Of a DNA stretch of 64,000 nucleotides, positions 10,953-22,172 are shown in pieces. The position numbers were made by a program, and so were the translations under genes. The notes below the pieces were generated by a model that was not told the DNA's origin, did no database searches, and saw only the letters and a program-made list of their open reading frames with translations. The stretch covers positions 1,302,001-1,366,000 of the forward strand of contig NZ_CP113088.1 of NCBI RefSeq assembly GCF_026625145.1, given 5' to 3'. This DNA is from Lacinutrix neustonica. Lineage in GTDB: Bacteria > Bacteroidota > Bacteroidia > Flavobacteriales > Flavobacteriaceae. Position 1 is the stretch's first letter. The number at the start of each line of letters is the position of its first letter.

Positions 10953-11802
10953 TTAAATGTCTTGTTTTTTTACAATGGTGGTTGTGGGTTTACGACATTT
11001 ATGAAAGGGCTGTTGTAATAAATGTGTTAAACTACTGTTCTCCAATTCATTTGGAAACGTATCGACACCGTAAATAATTTCGGTTCTATCCAAAGTGGTA
11101 AATGTTCCAAATAAACGGTCCCAAACGGAAAAAATATTACCATAATTGGAGTCTGTGTAGGGTAAAACATAATGGTGGTGAATTTTATGCATGTCTCGGT
11201 GAAACCAATAGGTAACTCAACCATTTATCAATCTTTTTTGGCAATCTAATATTTGCATGCGTTAATTGTGTAAACACCAGAGACATGGATTGATAAAGCA
11301 TAACAATGCCAATGGGTACACCTATAATAAATACGCCTGCCAAGGTGAATACAAAACGAATAATACTCTCTAATGGATGATGACGGTTAGCTGTTGTTGT
11401 ATCCACATTGTGATCGGTGTGATGTACTAAATGCACCATCCATAATACAGGTATTTTATGTTCTATATAGTGGGCCAAATACGCCCCTATAAAATCTAAA
11501 AGTAAGACACCCGTAATGACATATAGCCATAAAGGCATCTGTGGTAACCAATTAATAATCCCAAAATTATTTACCGTAACCCAATCGGCGGTTTTTAGTA
11601 GTAAAAAAGCAAGTGCAAAGTTGATGATAATTGTTGTAAGTGTAAAAAAGAAATTTGGCCACGAGTGTTTCCATTTATTATAATTAAAATGGAATAGCGG
11701 TAAAACACCTTCAAGCAACCAAAATAAGGTAATCCCTCCTACAAGTAAAAGACTTCTATGAAGGGTTGGTATGTTTTCAAAATAGTGTATTAAAGATTCC
11801 AT
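10953..11802 (-). CDS. Sterol desaturase / fatty acid hydroxylase superfamily membrane protein (frame broken once)
   Basis: Integral membrane di-iron oxygenase. Four hydrophobic segments lie before and around the histidine clusters. Clusters seen: HYIEH, HLVHHTDH, NRHHP and (after frame correction) DMHKIHHHYVLPYTDSNYG, which completes the eight-histidine motif. The break is at 11194-11199 (CCGAGACATG where SPDMHK needs CC-N-GACATG, one extra base). The substrate (fatty acid, carotenoid or sterol-like lipid) cannot be told. The start codon directly abuts the stop of the upstream thioredoxin gene (TAGATG), so translation is probably coupled. Confidence 0.85.
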
Positions 11803-12642
11803 CTATACTTGAAAATTAAAAAAAGCATCTGCTTTTTTTAAGTCCGTTTTACTTAATTTAGTTCTCGCTTCCTTTGCCTTTTCAGCATTATTCATGCTTC
11901 TATAGGCAATATAATAGAGGTAGTTGTAAAAAGAAATATTCCTTTCATCCATTTTAATCGTATCAAACTTCCCCAATAGTTTCAGTGCTTTTTTGGGGCT
12001 ATTCAAAATAACTCTTTTCTGTACATCAAATAGTTCTATTTTTTGATTAAATCTTTCTTTATTTTTTATATTGCTCTGCCTTAGAGCTGTTTTTGCTTCT
12101 ATAAAGTACTTCTCAGAAACTGCAATAAACTCATATTTTAAATCTTCATTCAACATCACACTGAAATCTTGATATTTTGCTGCTAAACGGTATGTGTTTG
12201 AAAAATTATGTTTCTTATAATAATTAATAAGGTCTTGGCTTAAAAACTGAGTATTAATAGCGTACTTATCAAGCAAAGCCATAACATCTCGTTTTGGCTT
12301 ATAACTCATTTGCTCATAGATTACTTTGCCATTTCCATCCATTATAAAAACATAAGGAATACCTCTTACGCCATATTTGAGAGCCAATCCTCTATTTATA
12401 TCCAAGTCAATTTTTACAGGCACATAACTCTCCATTAACAATTTGACTTCCGCTTTGCTCCATGATTCAGAATCCATTTTTTTACATGGTCCACACCAGC
12501 TTGCCCAAAAATCTACTAATATCAATTTGTTAGTTCCCAATGCGATTTTCTTGGCATCTTCAAGGGAATCTAGCCAATTAGTAGCACTTAAAGTACTCGT
12601 AAATAACAGTGCTATAATGGTGGTATACAGTATCGATTTCAT
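11803..12642 (-). CDS. Secreted thioredoxin-family protein with helical C-terminal domain
   Basis: 279 residues with a signal peptide (about 1-20, ending STLSA). A thioredoxin fold follows with active site WASWCGPCKKM (about 46-56) and the cis-proline loop GIPYV near residue 95. The last 150 residues are helical and charged, with no recognised domain, perhaps TPR-like. A periplasmic thiol-disulfide reductase or a disulfide-dependent chaperone role is likely. The stop codon directly joins the ATG of the fatty-acid hydroxylase gene, which indicates an operon. The frame is intact. Confidence 0.8.
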   Translation of the reverse strand: MKSILYTTIIALLFTSTLSATNWLDSLEDAKKIALGTNKLILVDFWASWCGPCKKMDSESWSKAEVKLLMESYVPVKIDLDINRGLALKYGVRGIPYVFIMDGNGKVIYEQMSYKPKRDVMALLDKYAINTQFLSQDLINYYKKHNFSNTYRLAAKYQDFSVMLNEDLKYEFIAVSEKYFIEAKTALRQSNIKNKERFNQKIELFDVQKRVILNSPKKALKLLGKFDTIKMDERNISFYNYLYYIAYRSMNNAEKAKEARTKLSKTDLKKADAFFNFQV

Positions 12643-12678
12643 AAAATAAAATTATAGTTTAAATGTAAGACTTTTATA

Positions 12679-13173
12679 TTAATTTTTAAAACGCGATTTC
12701 ATCTTCTCAACAATATCAAATGCTGCTGGACATATGGCTACATTTTTTAAGGTCAAATTCGAAATTTGTTGAAATTTTTTCCGGTCGGTATGCGGAAATT
12801 CTCGACAAGCTTTAGGTCTTACCTCATAGATTGAACAATAATTATCCGTCCCTAAGAAAGTACAAGGCACCTGTTGTAACACATAATCATTTTCTTCATC
12901 TACTTTTAAATATTGATCAATAAAACCTTGGGGTTTCATTTTAAAATGCTTCGCAATACGAGCCACATCCTTATCTGTAAACAAAGGCCCCGTGGTTTTA
13001 CAGCAATTCGCACATTTAAGACAATCTGTTTGTTTAAATGTTTCCTCATGCAATTCCTGCATGATATAATCTAATTGTTTGGGCGGCTTTTTTTTAAGCT
13101 TCGAAAAAAAGGTTTTATTCTCCTTATGCTTATCTTTGGCGAGCTTTGGAAGCTGATTAATGTAGTCTTGCAT
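12679..13173 (-). CDS. YkgJ-family cysteine-cluster protein (zinc/iron-chelating domain)
   Basis: 164-residue cytosolic protein of the CxxCxxCC metal-binding family. Seen: CLKCANCC at about 54-61, then CTFLG, CSIYEVRPKACREFP, and a late cysteine in AICPAAF. This spacing is characteristic of the YkgJ/UPF0153 group, whose role is not settled. The flanking segments are basic. It lies divergent from the methyltransferase gene with a 65-bp gap. The frame is intact. Confidence 0.8.
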   Translation of the reverse strand: MQDYINQLPKLAKDKHKENKTFFSKLKKKPPKQLDYIMQELHEETFKQTDCLKCANCCKTTGPLFTDKDVARIAKHFKMKPQGFIDQYLKVDEENDYVLQQVPCTFLGTDNYCSIYEVRPKACREFPHTDRKKFQQISNLTLKNVAICPAAFDIVEKMKSRFKN

Positions 13174-13238
13174 GTTGCAAAAATACCATTTTAAATAATG
13201 TGATTTTTGACTTCTAGCGAATGAAAATAAAATGATTA

Positions 13239-13948
13239 ATGAAAGATATATTTGGAAAAGCCCTATTAGACTATCAAAACGGCAACTATACGGAAGATAT
13301 TATTACAGCAACTAATATCTCTGGTGAAGACACCTTGCCATTAAAGTATCTCTTTAGAAATTATACGGACATGCCTAAATTAGAACAAAAGGCTCTACAA
13401 CTCTCTAATGGGCATGTATTAGATATTGGTGCTGGTGCAGGCAGCCACAGTTTGTATTTACAAGAACAAGGATTCGAAGTGAAAGCTATTGATCATTCTG
13501 AGGGTGCCATTGCCGTCTGTAAATTAAGAGGCGTCATTAATGCTGAAAAAATTTCAATTTTGGAGTATACTGAAGTTTCGGAAGACACTTTTGACACCAT
13601 TCTTTTATTAATGAATGGTACGGGTATTTTTCAAACTATAAAAGCACTACCTGAATACTTGAAAAAATTAAAACGTTTATTAACACCAAATGGGCAAATT
13701 CTAATAGATTCTAGTGATATAAAATACATGTTTGAAGATGAAGATGGAGGCTTCCGCAAGATCTCAACTCCGGCTATTATGGTGAACTCGATTATTTCTT
13801 GAGCTATAAAGGAGAAGCTGCATCTCCTATGAAATGGTTGTATTTAGATTTTCCGACGCTTAATATCGCTTGTGCAACCGTAGGATTAACCTGTGAAAAA
13901 ATGTTTGAAGGTGAACACTTTGATTATTTAGCAAAACTAACGCTATAG
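13239..13948 (+). CDS. SAM-dependent methyltransferase (frame broken once)
   Basis: Class I Rossmann methyltransferase, about 237 aa. Motif I reads HVLDIGAGAGSHSLYLQ (about 59-76), then VKAIDHSEGAI (motif II acidic residue) and FDTILLLMNGTG (motif IV). The frame breaks at 13754-13757, where TTCCGCAAG should be TTCC-N-GCAAG. One base is missing at a CCNG site. The corrected frame continues QDLNSGYYGELDYFLSYKG... to the stop at 13946-13948. The span is 3n+2. The substrate is unknown. The gene ends 1 bp before the convergent DUF2059-like gene. Confidence 0.8.
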
Positions 13949-13949
13949 G

Positions 13950-14477
13950 CTACAAATCATATCCTTTTTGAGAAAGAAGCGCAATCGCACCTCGATAGAC
14001 CTCACTACTCCACATTTCTGAGATTTTACCCATGGCCTCATTCATGGAATCCTGAGAACTCACAATTTTATTTCCAGTTTCACTCTTATAAAACGCACTT
14101 AAAACCTTTTTATCTCCTGCGGTTAGCGCATCCTTTTCAAACATATTCTTACCCGCTTTTGATGCATATAATACATTCATGTTTTTCACATCTTCATGTG
14201 TAAAATGGGCTCTGTAAGCAGACACTATCATTTCTGCTAACTCATCCATGGCTTCCTTCTTTCCTTTTTTTACTTCTCTCCAAACCGTATCTGGCACATT
14301 TACGTCTCTAAATTGCACCTCTAACATATCATACATCTGCTCCATCACATCTTCATAATACGCCATGGTACCATTGCTTTTAATACATTTTTTCACAGCT
14401 TCACCATAGGCGTCTCCCTGCGCAAAAGCAGCCAGTGAGAAGACTAAAAAAAGAAATAGTGCTATTTTATTCTTCAT
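13950..14477 (-). CDS. DUF2059-type secreted protein
   Basis: About 175 residues from the start at 14477 (MKNKIALF), which gives a clean signal peptide ending AAFAQG; the upstream ATG at 14498 would add a charged extension. The mature part is helical, with VPDTVWREV and FTHEDVKNMNVLYASKAGKNM, the pattern of DUF2059 proteins (a helical periplasmic family of unknown role). The frame is intact. It is followed on the same strand, 36 bp upstream, by the amidohydrolase gene, so the two may be cotranscribed. Confidence 0.7.
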   Translation of the reverse strand: MKNKIALFLFLVFSLAAFAQGDAYGEAVKKCIKSNGTMAYYEDVMEQMYDMLEVQFRDVNVPDTVWREVKKGKKEAMDELAEMIVSAYRAHFTHEDVKNMNVLYASKAGKNMFEKDALTAGDKKVLSAFYKSETGNKIVSSQDSMNEAMGKISEMWSSEVYRGAIALLSQKGYDL

Positions 14478-14512
14478 CTGATATTTATTTTCTTTCATTT
14501 TGAATGTGACAA

Positions 14513-16135
14513 TTATTGTGCCACACCATTTATAAAGGTTTTATTAACAGTAGTTAACGGTATTTCGTTCTCAGGAATTTCCATAATGTCGCGGCTGATT
14601 ATGATGAAATCGGCAAACTTACCCACTTCAATACTCCCTTTCTCCTCCTCCTCAAAATTGGCATAGGCCGCCCAAAGGGTCATACCTTTTAAAGTTTCTG
14701 CTCACGGTTAATCCGTTTTCTTTTTGAAAGCCTTCTTCAGGAAAGCCTTTTACATCTTTACGTGCCACGGCTGCATAAAAGGTTAAAAAGGGATTCACTT
14801 GTTCTACTGGAAAATCAGTACCTAGAGCCACTCTACCACTTTTTTCTAACAATGTTTTATAGGCGTAGGCGCCCTTTACTCGTTCTGATCCTACGCGATC
14901 CTCAGCCCAATACATATCACTTGTCGCATGCGTAGGTTGAATAGAGGGTATGATGTTTTCGTTTGTGAAATACTCAAAATCATTATCTGTAATGACTTGT
15001 GCATGTTCTACACGCCAGCGTCTATTACTTTCGCCTTTTAAGGTTTTCTCATAGGTCTGTAACACAAAGCGATTTGCTGAATCCCCTATAGCATGGGTAT
15101 TCATTTGATAGCCCGCCTTCGCGATTCTATTGGCTAAATCTCTATACGTTTGAGTCCCAATAACCATGGCTCCAAAATGGTCATGCTGATCACTATAAGG
15201 CGTTTTCAATGCTGCACCTCGAGATCCTAAAGCGCCATCCGCATAGACCTTAACAGACTGCACATTGAGTCGTTCTGTTTTTATTTTACCCTGTTCTAGA
15301 TAGTAATCTAAGTTCTCTTTTTTATTACTAACCATAGCATACACGCGCATGTCTAGCCTTCCCGCCTGCTGCAGACTGTCGATTAACTCGATGACTTGCT
15401 TGTCTAAGCCCGCATCAGACACGGTGGTTAACCCCAAGTTCGCACAAAATGTTTGTGCATCTAAAAGAGCTTCAATCTGTTGTGCTTTGGTTGGTTTTGG
15501 AAATACAGCCTCCACGAATTCCATGGGATTATCAATAAGAATGCCGGTTAATTTCCCATTCTCCTGTATAATTTCACCACCCGAAGCTGCTGTGCTATTA
15601 GAGATCTGCGCCAAATCTAAAGCGGCTTGATTACATAGCATGGCATGACCATCTATTCTTGTTAAAGCCACTGGAACATAGGGATACAAACTGTCTAATA
15701 CATTTTTATTAGGATAGTTTTTATCTTCCCAATCATTTTGATCCCAACCACGACCGATAATAAAACTGCTGTTCTTTTTTTCTGAAAGTCTATGACCTTT
15801 TGAATGACTTCCTCAAAACTATTTGTTCCTCCTAAATCAACAGTTTGTTTGTTCATGCCTAAATTATAAAAATGACAATGCGCATCTATGAATCCCGGAG
15901 TAATGGTTTGACCTTTCGCATCAATTGTTTCTTTTGCTATAAAGGCGTTTTCAATATCTTGAGTACTACCTACTGCAACAAATCTCCCGTCTTTTATCGC
16001 GAAGGCTTCAGCTTTATTAAAAGCCGAATTTACAGTATAAATATTCGCATGGGTTACAATGGTATCTACTTCTGTTTTTTTAGATTCGCAGCTAAAAACG
16101 AGTGTCATTAATAATAATTTAAAAAGGTGCTTCAT
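14513..16135 (-). CDS. YtcJ/NfdA-like metal-dependent amidohydrolase, lipoprotein (frame broken twice)
   Basis: Lipoprotein (MKHLFKLLLMTLVFSC lipobox) of the amidohydrolase_3 group, about 540 aa. Seen: metal-ligand motif GFIDAHCHF, RIDGHAMLCN, the family stretch YADGALGSRGAAL, THAIGDSANRFVL, WRVEHAQVI and ALGTDFPVEQVNPF. Breaks: a run of seven A (coding strand, about 15776-15782) that needs eight, and CCGTGAGC near 14702-14707 where GLT-R-AETLKGMT needs one base fewer. The two cancel, so the span is a multiple of three. The C-terminus after correction reads KGMTLWAAYANFEEEEKGS and ends NGVAQ. The substrate is unknown; relatives hydrolyse N-substituted formamides or cyclic amides. Confidence 0.85.
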
Positions 16136-16169
16136 AGTCTTTAGAAAAATTTCAGATAAATATAGGCAT

Positions 16170-16202
16170 AAAAAAATGGCCTTGAAAATAAGGCCCTTTT
16201 TT
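16170..16202 (-). terminator. Rho-independent terminator of the barrel/TPR unit
   Basis: The minus strand reads GGGCCTT-ATTTTC-AAGGCCA followed by TTTTTT. It is 49 bp after the stop of the barrel gene. Confidence 0.75.
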
Positions 16203-16250
16203 GTATCGTTATAAAATTTTTAAAATAGGTAAACCTACCGTTGCTTATAC

Positions 16251-17984
16251 TTAAAAATCAAACTTATAAGTACCTCCAGCCAAAAATTGAATGCCTTGCA
16301 CTGGCGTGTTTTGCCATTTGGCATAGGATTCACCTACAAGATTGTTACCTTTTACAAAGACTGACAAGTAATCATTTATATGATACCCTACATGTGCATT
16401 CGCGTCGAAATAACTTTCTAAAGTGGTGGCATACGTAGTAAATACCGTTGGAAATAATGGATTTATTATAGTAAATTGATCTTTGCGTTCTCCCGCAAAA
16501 AACACATTGGCACCGGTGTACCATTGTTGAGAAATCTGGTAATCTAAAAACAGAGATGCCGTAACATCCGGCAAATTCCAATCTTCAGTTTCAAATTTGG
16601 TATCGTAGTGATAATAGCCCCCTTTTAAGGTCATCGTGAAACTTCTATTCACATCTACTCCTATTTCTCCGTAAACCCCTAAAGTGGTTACATCATCATA
16701 AACAACACCAAAAGAATTGCCATAAGTGTATGCTTGATCTGTCCCTGTTATTGGATTATTCACGAATAGCGGCTTGTTTTTTTCTGAAGTATAGTTTCCT
16801 TTAATTGCATAGCTGATGGTATTTGAAAGTTGGCCTTTTAAACCCACATAGGCATCAAACTGCTGATCGGTTGGGGAAATATTTAATGTTGGTGATACAA
16901 ACGAATTCTCTTTTGCATAGTCGTAATATGAATTTTGAATCAGCCCCCTTTTATCCCACCAAATGCAATAGCTACATCCTCTAATAAGCGATAACTGGCA
17001 CTAATATTTGGATAGATAAAAAACTTGTTTTTTCCGGTTTCCGAATCGTTCAAATAGGAAAGAGACACGCCCAAATCTACGGTAAGATCCTCTTGTTTTA
17101 ATTCGTACGTTGGTGTAATACCCAATTGAAAGTTTCCATAATTTAAAGCGGCCTCATTTAAATAGGATCTATCAAAACCACCACTTAAAAAATCTAAATT
17201 TAAAGCCATAGAAACCAATTCATCTTGTACTGGAATATCAAAAGTGCCTTTTGTAGTAAACCTATTTTCCCCTGATCCTTGGTTGTCTCCAAAGCGTCTA
17301 AATAACACATTTACAGATTTAAAAAATCCTTCAAAGACATTTAAATCCCCTGAAAGGTGGGCATTTGTAAATTGATGTCCCACATCTCCAATGGTATCGG
17401 CTACAAACGGATTAAAGAGAGGCTGTGGCAAACCATACCAGTTAAAAGCTTGAAGCTGGAACCCACCACCAATGGTCCAGTTGTAATCACTTTCCCGTTT
17501 ACTATAGTTTAAATCCAATTTAGAATCTCTAAAATCGTCATCTAAAAGCACACCTTCTATTCCGCCACCCGAAGAATGGTGACCAACATGGGCACTAATA
17601 TACTCACCGCTGTTTAACTCATGGTTTAAATACACTTCTCCAACAATAGTCGTGTATGTTCCCACACCTAGTGTTGCATAATTATCAAATAATTTAATCT
17701 TTTTAGCCTTGTCCACCACAGCTGCTTTTCCTTTTGCCGGTGTAAAGGTTGACGCTACAGGAAAGGATACAATATCATATGTAACCTCTTTTTTAGTAGT
17801 GGTTTCCTTATCATCTAATACAGGGGCCTCTTTTACTTTGAAAGCATCGGAAATTGTTGGTGTATAGGGTTTAATGACATTAATAACATCTCGGATTTAA
17901 AGTATCTTGTCTACGGTCTTGCGCCATAGTCGCTGTGGTCACTACTACTGATAATAATACTAAGAATTGCTTTCTATTAAACAT
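16251..17984 (-). CDS. Outer-membrane beta-barrel, TonB-dependent-receptor-like without obvious plug (frame broken twice)
   Basis: About 577 residues. Signal peptide MFNRKQFLVLLSVVVTTATMA, then a 60-residue linker (PDVINVIKPYTPTISD) and about 480 residues of amphipathic beta strands, ending in the terminal strand FLAGGTYKFDF. The plug-domain motifs of true TonB receptors are not seen. Breaks: 17889-17894 (CCGAGATG where CC-N-GATG is needed, one extra base) and a G5 run near 16940 that lacks one G (IKGG-LIQNSYYDYAKEN). They cancel, so the span is exact. It lies directly downstream of the giant TPR gene on the same strand, probably as a two-gene envelope unit. Confidence 0.75.
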
Positions 17985-18125
17985 ATATTCTCGTTTGTTT
18001 ATATTGAATCCTAGAACGTCTTTCAGACCTTAAAGGAGACCTTTTATTTATTTTTAAAACCAGTCAGGTTTAGACAACCTTACCGATTAATAGTATCTCT
18101 AATCTCTGCTAGCGCAAACAGAAAA

Positions 18126-21100
18126 CTACTTTCCTGTGTTCACTGAAGCATTCGTTTTTGCCTGTTCTGTTTTTATTGAATTCAATTCTGTTTGAGCTTC
18201 TGCAACTACCTCTGGAAAATCTTTAAAGTTTTTGGTGACACTTTCTAAAATGTAGGTGGCTTGAAAAGCATCGCCTAAAGCATGATGGTTTTTTGCCATG
18301 ATAATCAACCCCTTAGCACCATAAAACTTATAGCCCGAATAGTCTTTTGCTAAACGCTGTACTGTGGTGTTCGATGCTGCATAATTACCTTCATTATATT
18401 TAAAGTAAGCATTATAATATAACGCTTCCGCGGCTGTTTCTCCAGTTGCTGTTAGCTCTACTTTTGCAAAGGCTCGTTTTGCTTTTGTGTCATCCCCAGT
18501 TTTCATTGCAGAACGCCCAATAATAAGGTAGGCATCACTTTTTACTTTATTATCTAATTTTGAATAGTCCAATACTTTTTCTGCGTATGTAACCGCGGTA
18601 TTATAAGCTTTCGTTTGATAATAAGCCTGCATTAAATTAGATTGCGCAAATAAACTGTTTTGTGGAAAATTAGCTTCGGTTTCTAAACGTTTTAATATGG
18701 GAATGGCTTCATTCCAATCTTTTTGTTCTAAAGTGATTTGAGAGAGGCGTAAAAGCGCTTCTTCTGTAAATTCGCTTTTAGAAGCGGCGACTACCGCTTT
18801 GTAATGTGGTTGTGCTTTTAACTTTTCACCATTTTTGAAATGCAATTGCGCTAAATAAAAATGGGCTTGATTTTTATGTAAACCATTTTTAAAATTATTT
18901 AGGTATTTAGTAAATAAAGTGAGCGCTTCATTTGTATTCCCGTCTAGATATTGTTTTTCTGCAGACTCATAAGTTGCATTGTCTAAATCGGCATCTGTTA
19001 CTTCCACGTAATCTAAGGTTTTTACCCAGGCTGCATATTGATCCACTTGACCGATGTCTATATAAATTAAACGTGCGGTGGCAACCGCTTGATTCGCTTC
19101 TGGGAACTGGGATAATCCCCTGCTACCTTTTTAAACTTAGCCAGCGCCTCTTGATTCTCACTCATATTATAATACACTAACCCTTGACGTAATAGAGCCT
19201 TAGAGATAAATGTACTCCCTTTATATTCTGTAATTAACTTATTGTAGGCTGTTAACGCCTGTGTTGTACTTCCTGATTTAACGTAAGCATTTGCTAACGT
19301 ATATAGGGCATCATCACGTAATTTAGATTGAGGATACTTTAAAATGAATTGCTCTAACTCTGCTATTTTTTGAGGCATCTGTCCTAAATAACCAGCACTC
19401 ATGGCTTTTTGAAAGAACGCATAATCTGCTTCAATCTCCCCAACGGCAATGGCGTTATTATAGGCATCAATGGCTTGACTGTATTGACTAGACACAAAAT
19501 AAACGTCGGCTAAACGCAGGTAAGCATCATTTAATCTTACTTTATCACCCTTTTGGGTACTAATAAATTGCCCAAAATGTTTAGTAGCCTGCTCATAGTC
19601 TCTTTGTTTAAAGTAAGTGTACGCTAAATTATAGTCTATGTTTTGGTATTCTTCCGTATTAGGCGCTTCTGCTAGTTGCTTGAATTTTTTAAAGCCGTTG
19701 AGTGCGATATCATAATGGGTTAGATTATAGTTGCTTTCTGCTTTCCAAAAAGTCGCACGCGCCACATATTTTGCCTCAATAGGTTCACTTAAAGCGGCCT
19801 CAAATAATGTTTCTGCCTCTTTAAAGTTACTTTCGTTAAACAGTTCCACTCCTCTATAAAAAGTAACTTTTTGGTACACGCCTTTATTAGCCTTTGTTTT
19901 TCTTCCTTTAAGCAATACCAAAGCTTCTTTATAATTTTTTGACGTAATGTAAGAATCAATTAATAAGCCTTCTACCTCCTCTCTATACGTCGTCGCTGGA
20001 TAGGCCTCTAAATAGCCCGTTAAAACTTGGGGAACCGATTGGTATGGATTACCAATTTCGTAACTAATTTTAGCGTAATTTAACCAGGCATCCTCCTGAA
20101 TTTTGAGATCAAAATCCATCTGAGATGCATTTCTAAAGGCATTTAAGCCTTCTTGTTTTTTATCCAGTTTCACATAACTTTCCCCTAAATGATAATATGC
20201 ATTTTGAGCGACACTATTGTTTCCATCCACTATTTTATTGAATTCTGAAATCGCCTTTTCATAGTCCTTTTGTTTGTAATACGCATAACCCAATTGGTAG
20301 TAATCGGTATTATTCCATTTGCCTTTTTTTCCTTTATATTTTTTCAAGTAGGGTATGGCCTTAGCGTATTGTTCTAAATTAAAATAACTTTCTCCAATTA
20401 TTTTAGAGAGTTCAGAAATTTCATTCTCATCGCTTGTTGGTAATTTTGTTTCAGCCAATGCAATAGCGGTCTCAAATTTTCCGAGTTTGAAATTTAAATC
20501 GGCCTGGTAGTAAGACAACTTTTCTTGATACTTTTCCTGATCACTCACTTGTTCAAAGTAGGTATTGGCTTTTTCATAATCATCTCCTTCATAAGCCATG
20601 AATCCAATATAATATTTCGATTGCGAGCCATATTTTATTGAATTTTCAACTTTGGCTAAATACGTTTTAGCGTCTTTATAATTCTTGGAATAAAAAGCGA
20701 CATAGCCATTATTAAAATAGAACCGCTCACGCTCTGTTCTACTTAGAGCATTCTCATCTACTTTTTGATACCATTTTTGTGCGTAAGCAAACTTTTCGTT
20801 TTCAAAATAGTAATCGGCCACATCTATAAACGCCGTATTTTTTTTTGTGCTTGTGGGGTAATCTTCTACAAAACGTTCGATTAAATCATCGGCGTTCTGT
20901 TGATTTAAGCGCACCGCACAATTAGCAATATAATACGCACAATCAGATTTAATGTTTGTTTCTTCAGCGGTTTTAGAAATCTCTCTAAACGCTGCCTGAG
21001 AGGCTAAATACTGTTGGTTATTATACAGCTGAAGGGCTTTCTGGTAGGCCACAAAATCATTGGTGTACGCTGCAGATTGTTGCGCAAAAGAAACCCCTGT

Positions 21101-21144
21101 TATCAAGAGAGCCAAAAAAAGGAAGTGATATGTTTTTTAGTCAT
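18126..21144 (-). CDS. Giant secreted TPR-repeat protein (frame broken twice)
   Basis: About 1,005 residues with a signal peptide (MTKKHITSFFLALLITGVSFAQQ split by a T-run error near 21113) and more than 20 tetratricopeptide repeats (for example YYQLGYAYYKQKDYEKAISEFN, AYYHLGESYVKLDKKQEGL). It is a scaffold-type protein, expected to face the periplasm and bind partners. Breaks: a seven-base homopolymer that needs eight at the leader, and around 19106 (YPSSQ/EANQAVATARLIYID) where one base is missing. The span 3n+1 fits two deletions. It is divergent from ftsE with about 230 bp between them and followed by the barrel gene, an order I associate with Flavobacteriaceae. Confidence 0.85.
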
Positions 21145-21375
21145 TGACCATGGATTTAAAATTTGAAATCAAAGATAAATTATTACTAAAACCATAACGT
21201 TAGAATTTTGTTATAATTATGAACCGGGGTATTAAAAAATAAAATTATAAAGAATACCGAATTTTGAAAGAAAATTGAAGTCCCTATTTTTATAGTTTGA
21301 ACTAAAATGATACATTTACAACATTGTGTTTTTCTTTGCGTTTAAAAGCAGAATACTCCGAGAAAAAAAATAAAT

Positions 21376-22059
21376 ATGTCAGATACCGTTTTAGAGTTTA
21401 AAGAGGCTTCCATTTTTCAAGGTTTAAGTCTTATCCTTTCAGATGTCAATGTAAAAATAAACAAAGGTGATTTTGTATATTTAATTGGCAAAACAGGTTC
21501 GGGAAAAGTAGTTTTATGAAAACCTTATATGCCGACTTACCTTTAAAAGTAGGTGAAGGGCACATTGTGAATTTCGATTTAAAAACATTAAAAGAGGATG
21601 ACATTCCTTTTTTAAGACGCAAGTTAGGGGTCGTTTTTCAAGATTTTAAATTATTAACAGACCGCACCGTAAATGCCAATTTAGAATTTGTTTTAAAAGC
21701 GACTGGTTGGAAAGATAAAGCGGCCATGATTAGTAGAATGGACGAGGTTTTAACTAAGGTTGGCATGGCTTCTAAAGGCTTTAAATTTCCTCACGAACTT
21801 TCTCGGTGGAGAACAGCAGCGTATTGCCATCGCCCGCGCCTTATTAAATAATCCTGAATTGATTTTAGCCGACGAGCCTACAGGGAATTTAGATCCGCAA
21901 ACCAGTATTGAAGTCATGGAAGTATTACAAGAAATCAATAGAAATGGAAACACCATTTTAATGGCAACACACGATTATGCCTTATTACTTAAATACCCTA
22001 GCAAGACACTAAAGTGCGATGATAATCAGGTTTTTGAGGTGGTACAGCGAAGAGGATAA
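21376..22059 (+). CDS. ftsE: Cell-division ABC ATPase FtsE (frame broken twice)
   Basis: ATP-binding subunit that pairs with FtsX at the septum to activate peptidoglycan hydrolases. Seen: Walker A GKTGSGKSS (about 38-46), VFQDFKLL Q-loop, ABC signature LSGGEQQR, Walker [13 protein letters not shown] and H-loop ATHDY. The length of about 228 aa is right for FtsE. Breaks: one A missing in the A-run after GSGK (21503-21508), and TCTCGG at 21801-21806, which has one base more than the LSGGEQQR coding needs. They cancel exactly. ftsX is not in the window. The ATG at 21376 gives [12 protein letters not shown]. Confidence 0.9.
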
Positions 22060-22172
22060 AGATGATATCATTACCTAGTAAAGGTATCAAAATCTTTTGC
22101 CTTGCCGTGGGTATTGACACTAACTAAATTAACTTTTAAAAGAATTAAAATAATACAACTTTAAGTGAGCGC

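Noticed and set aside
16251-17984. Calling this barrel a true TonB-dependent receptor with plug
   Set aside because: No TonB box or plug motif is visible in the N-terminal 60-residue linker.
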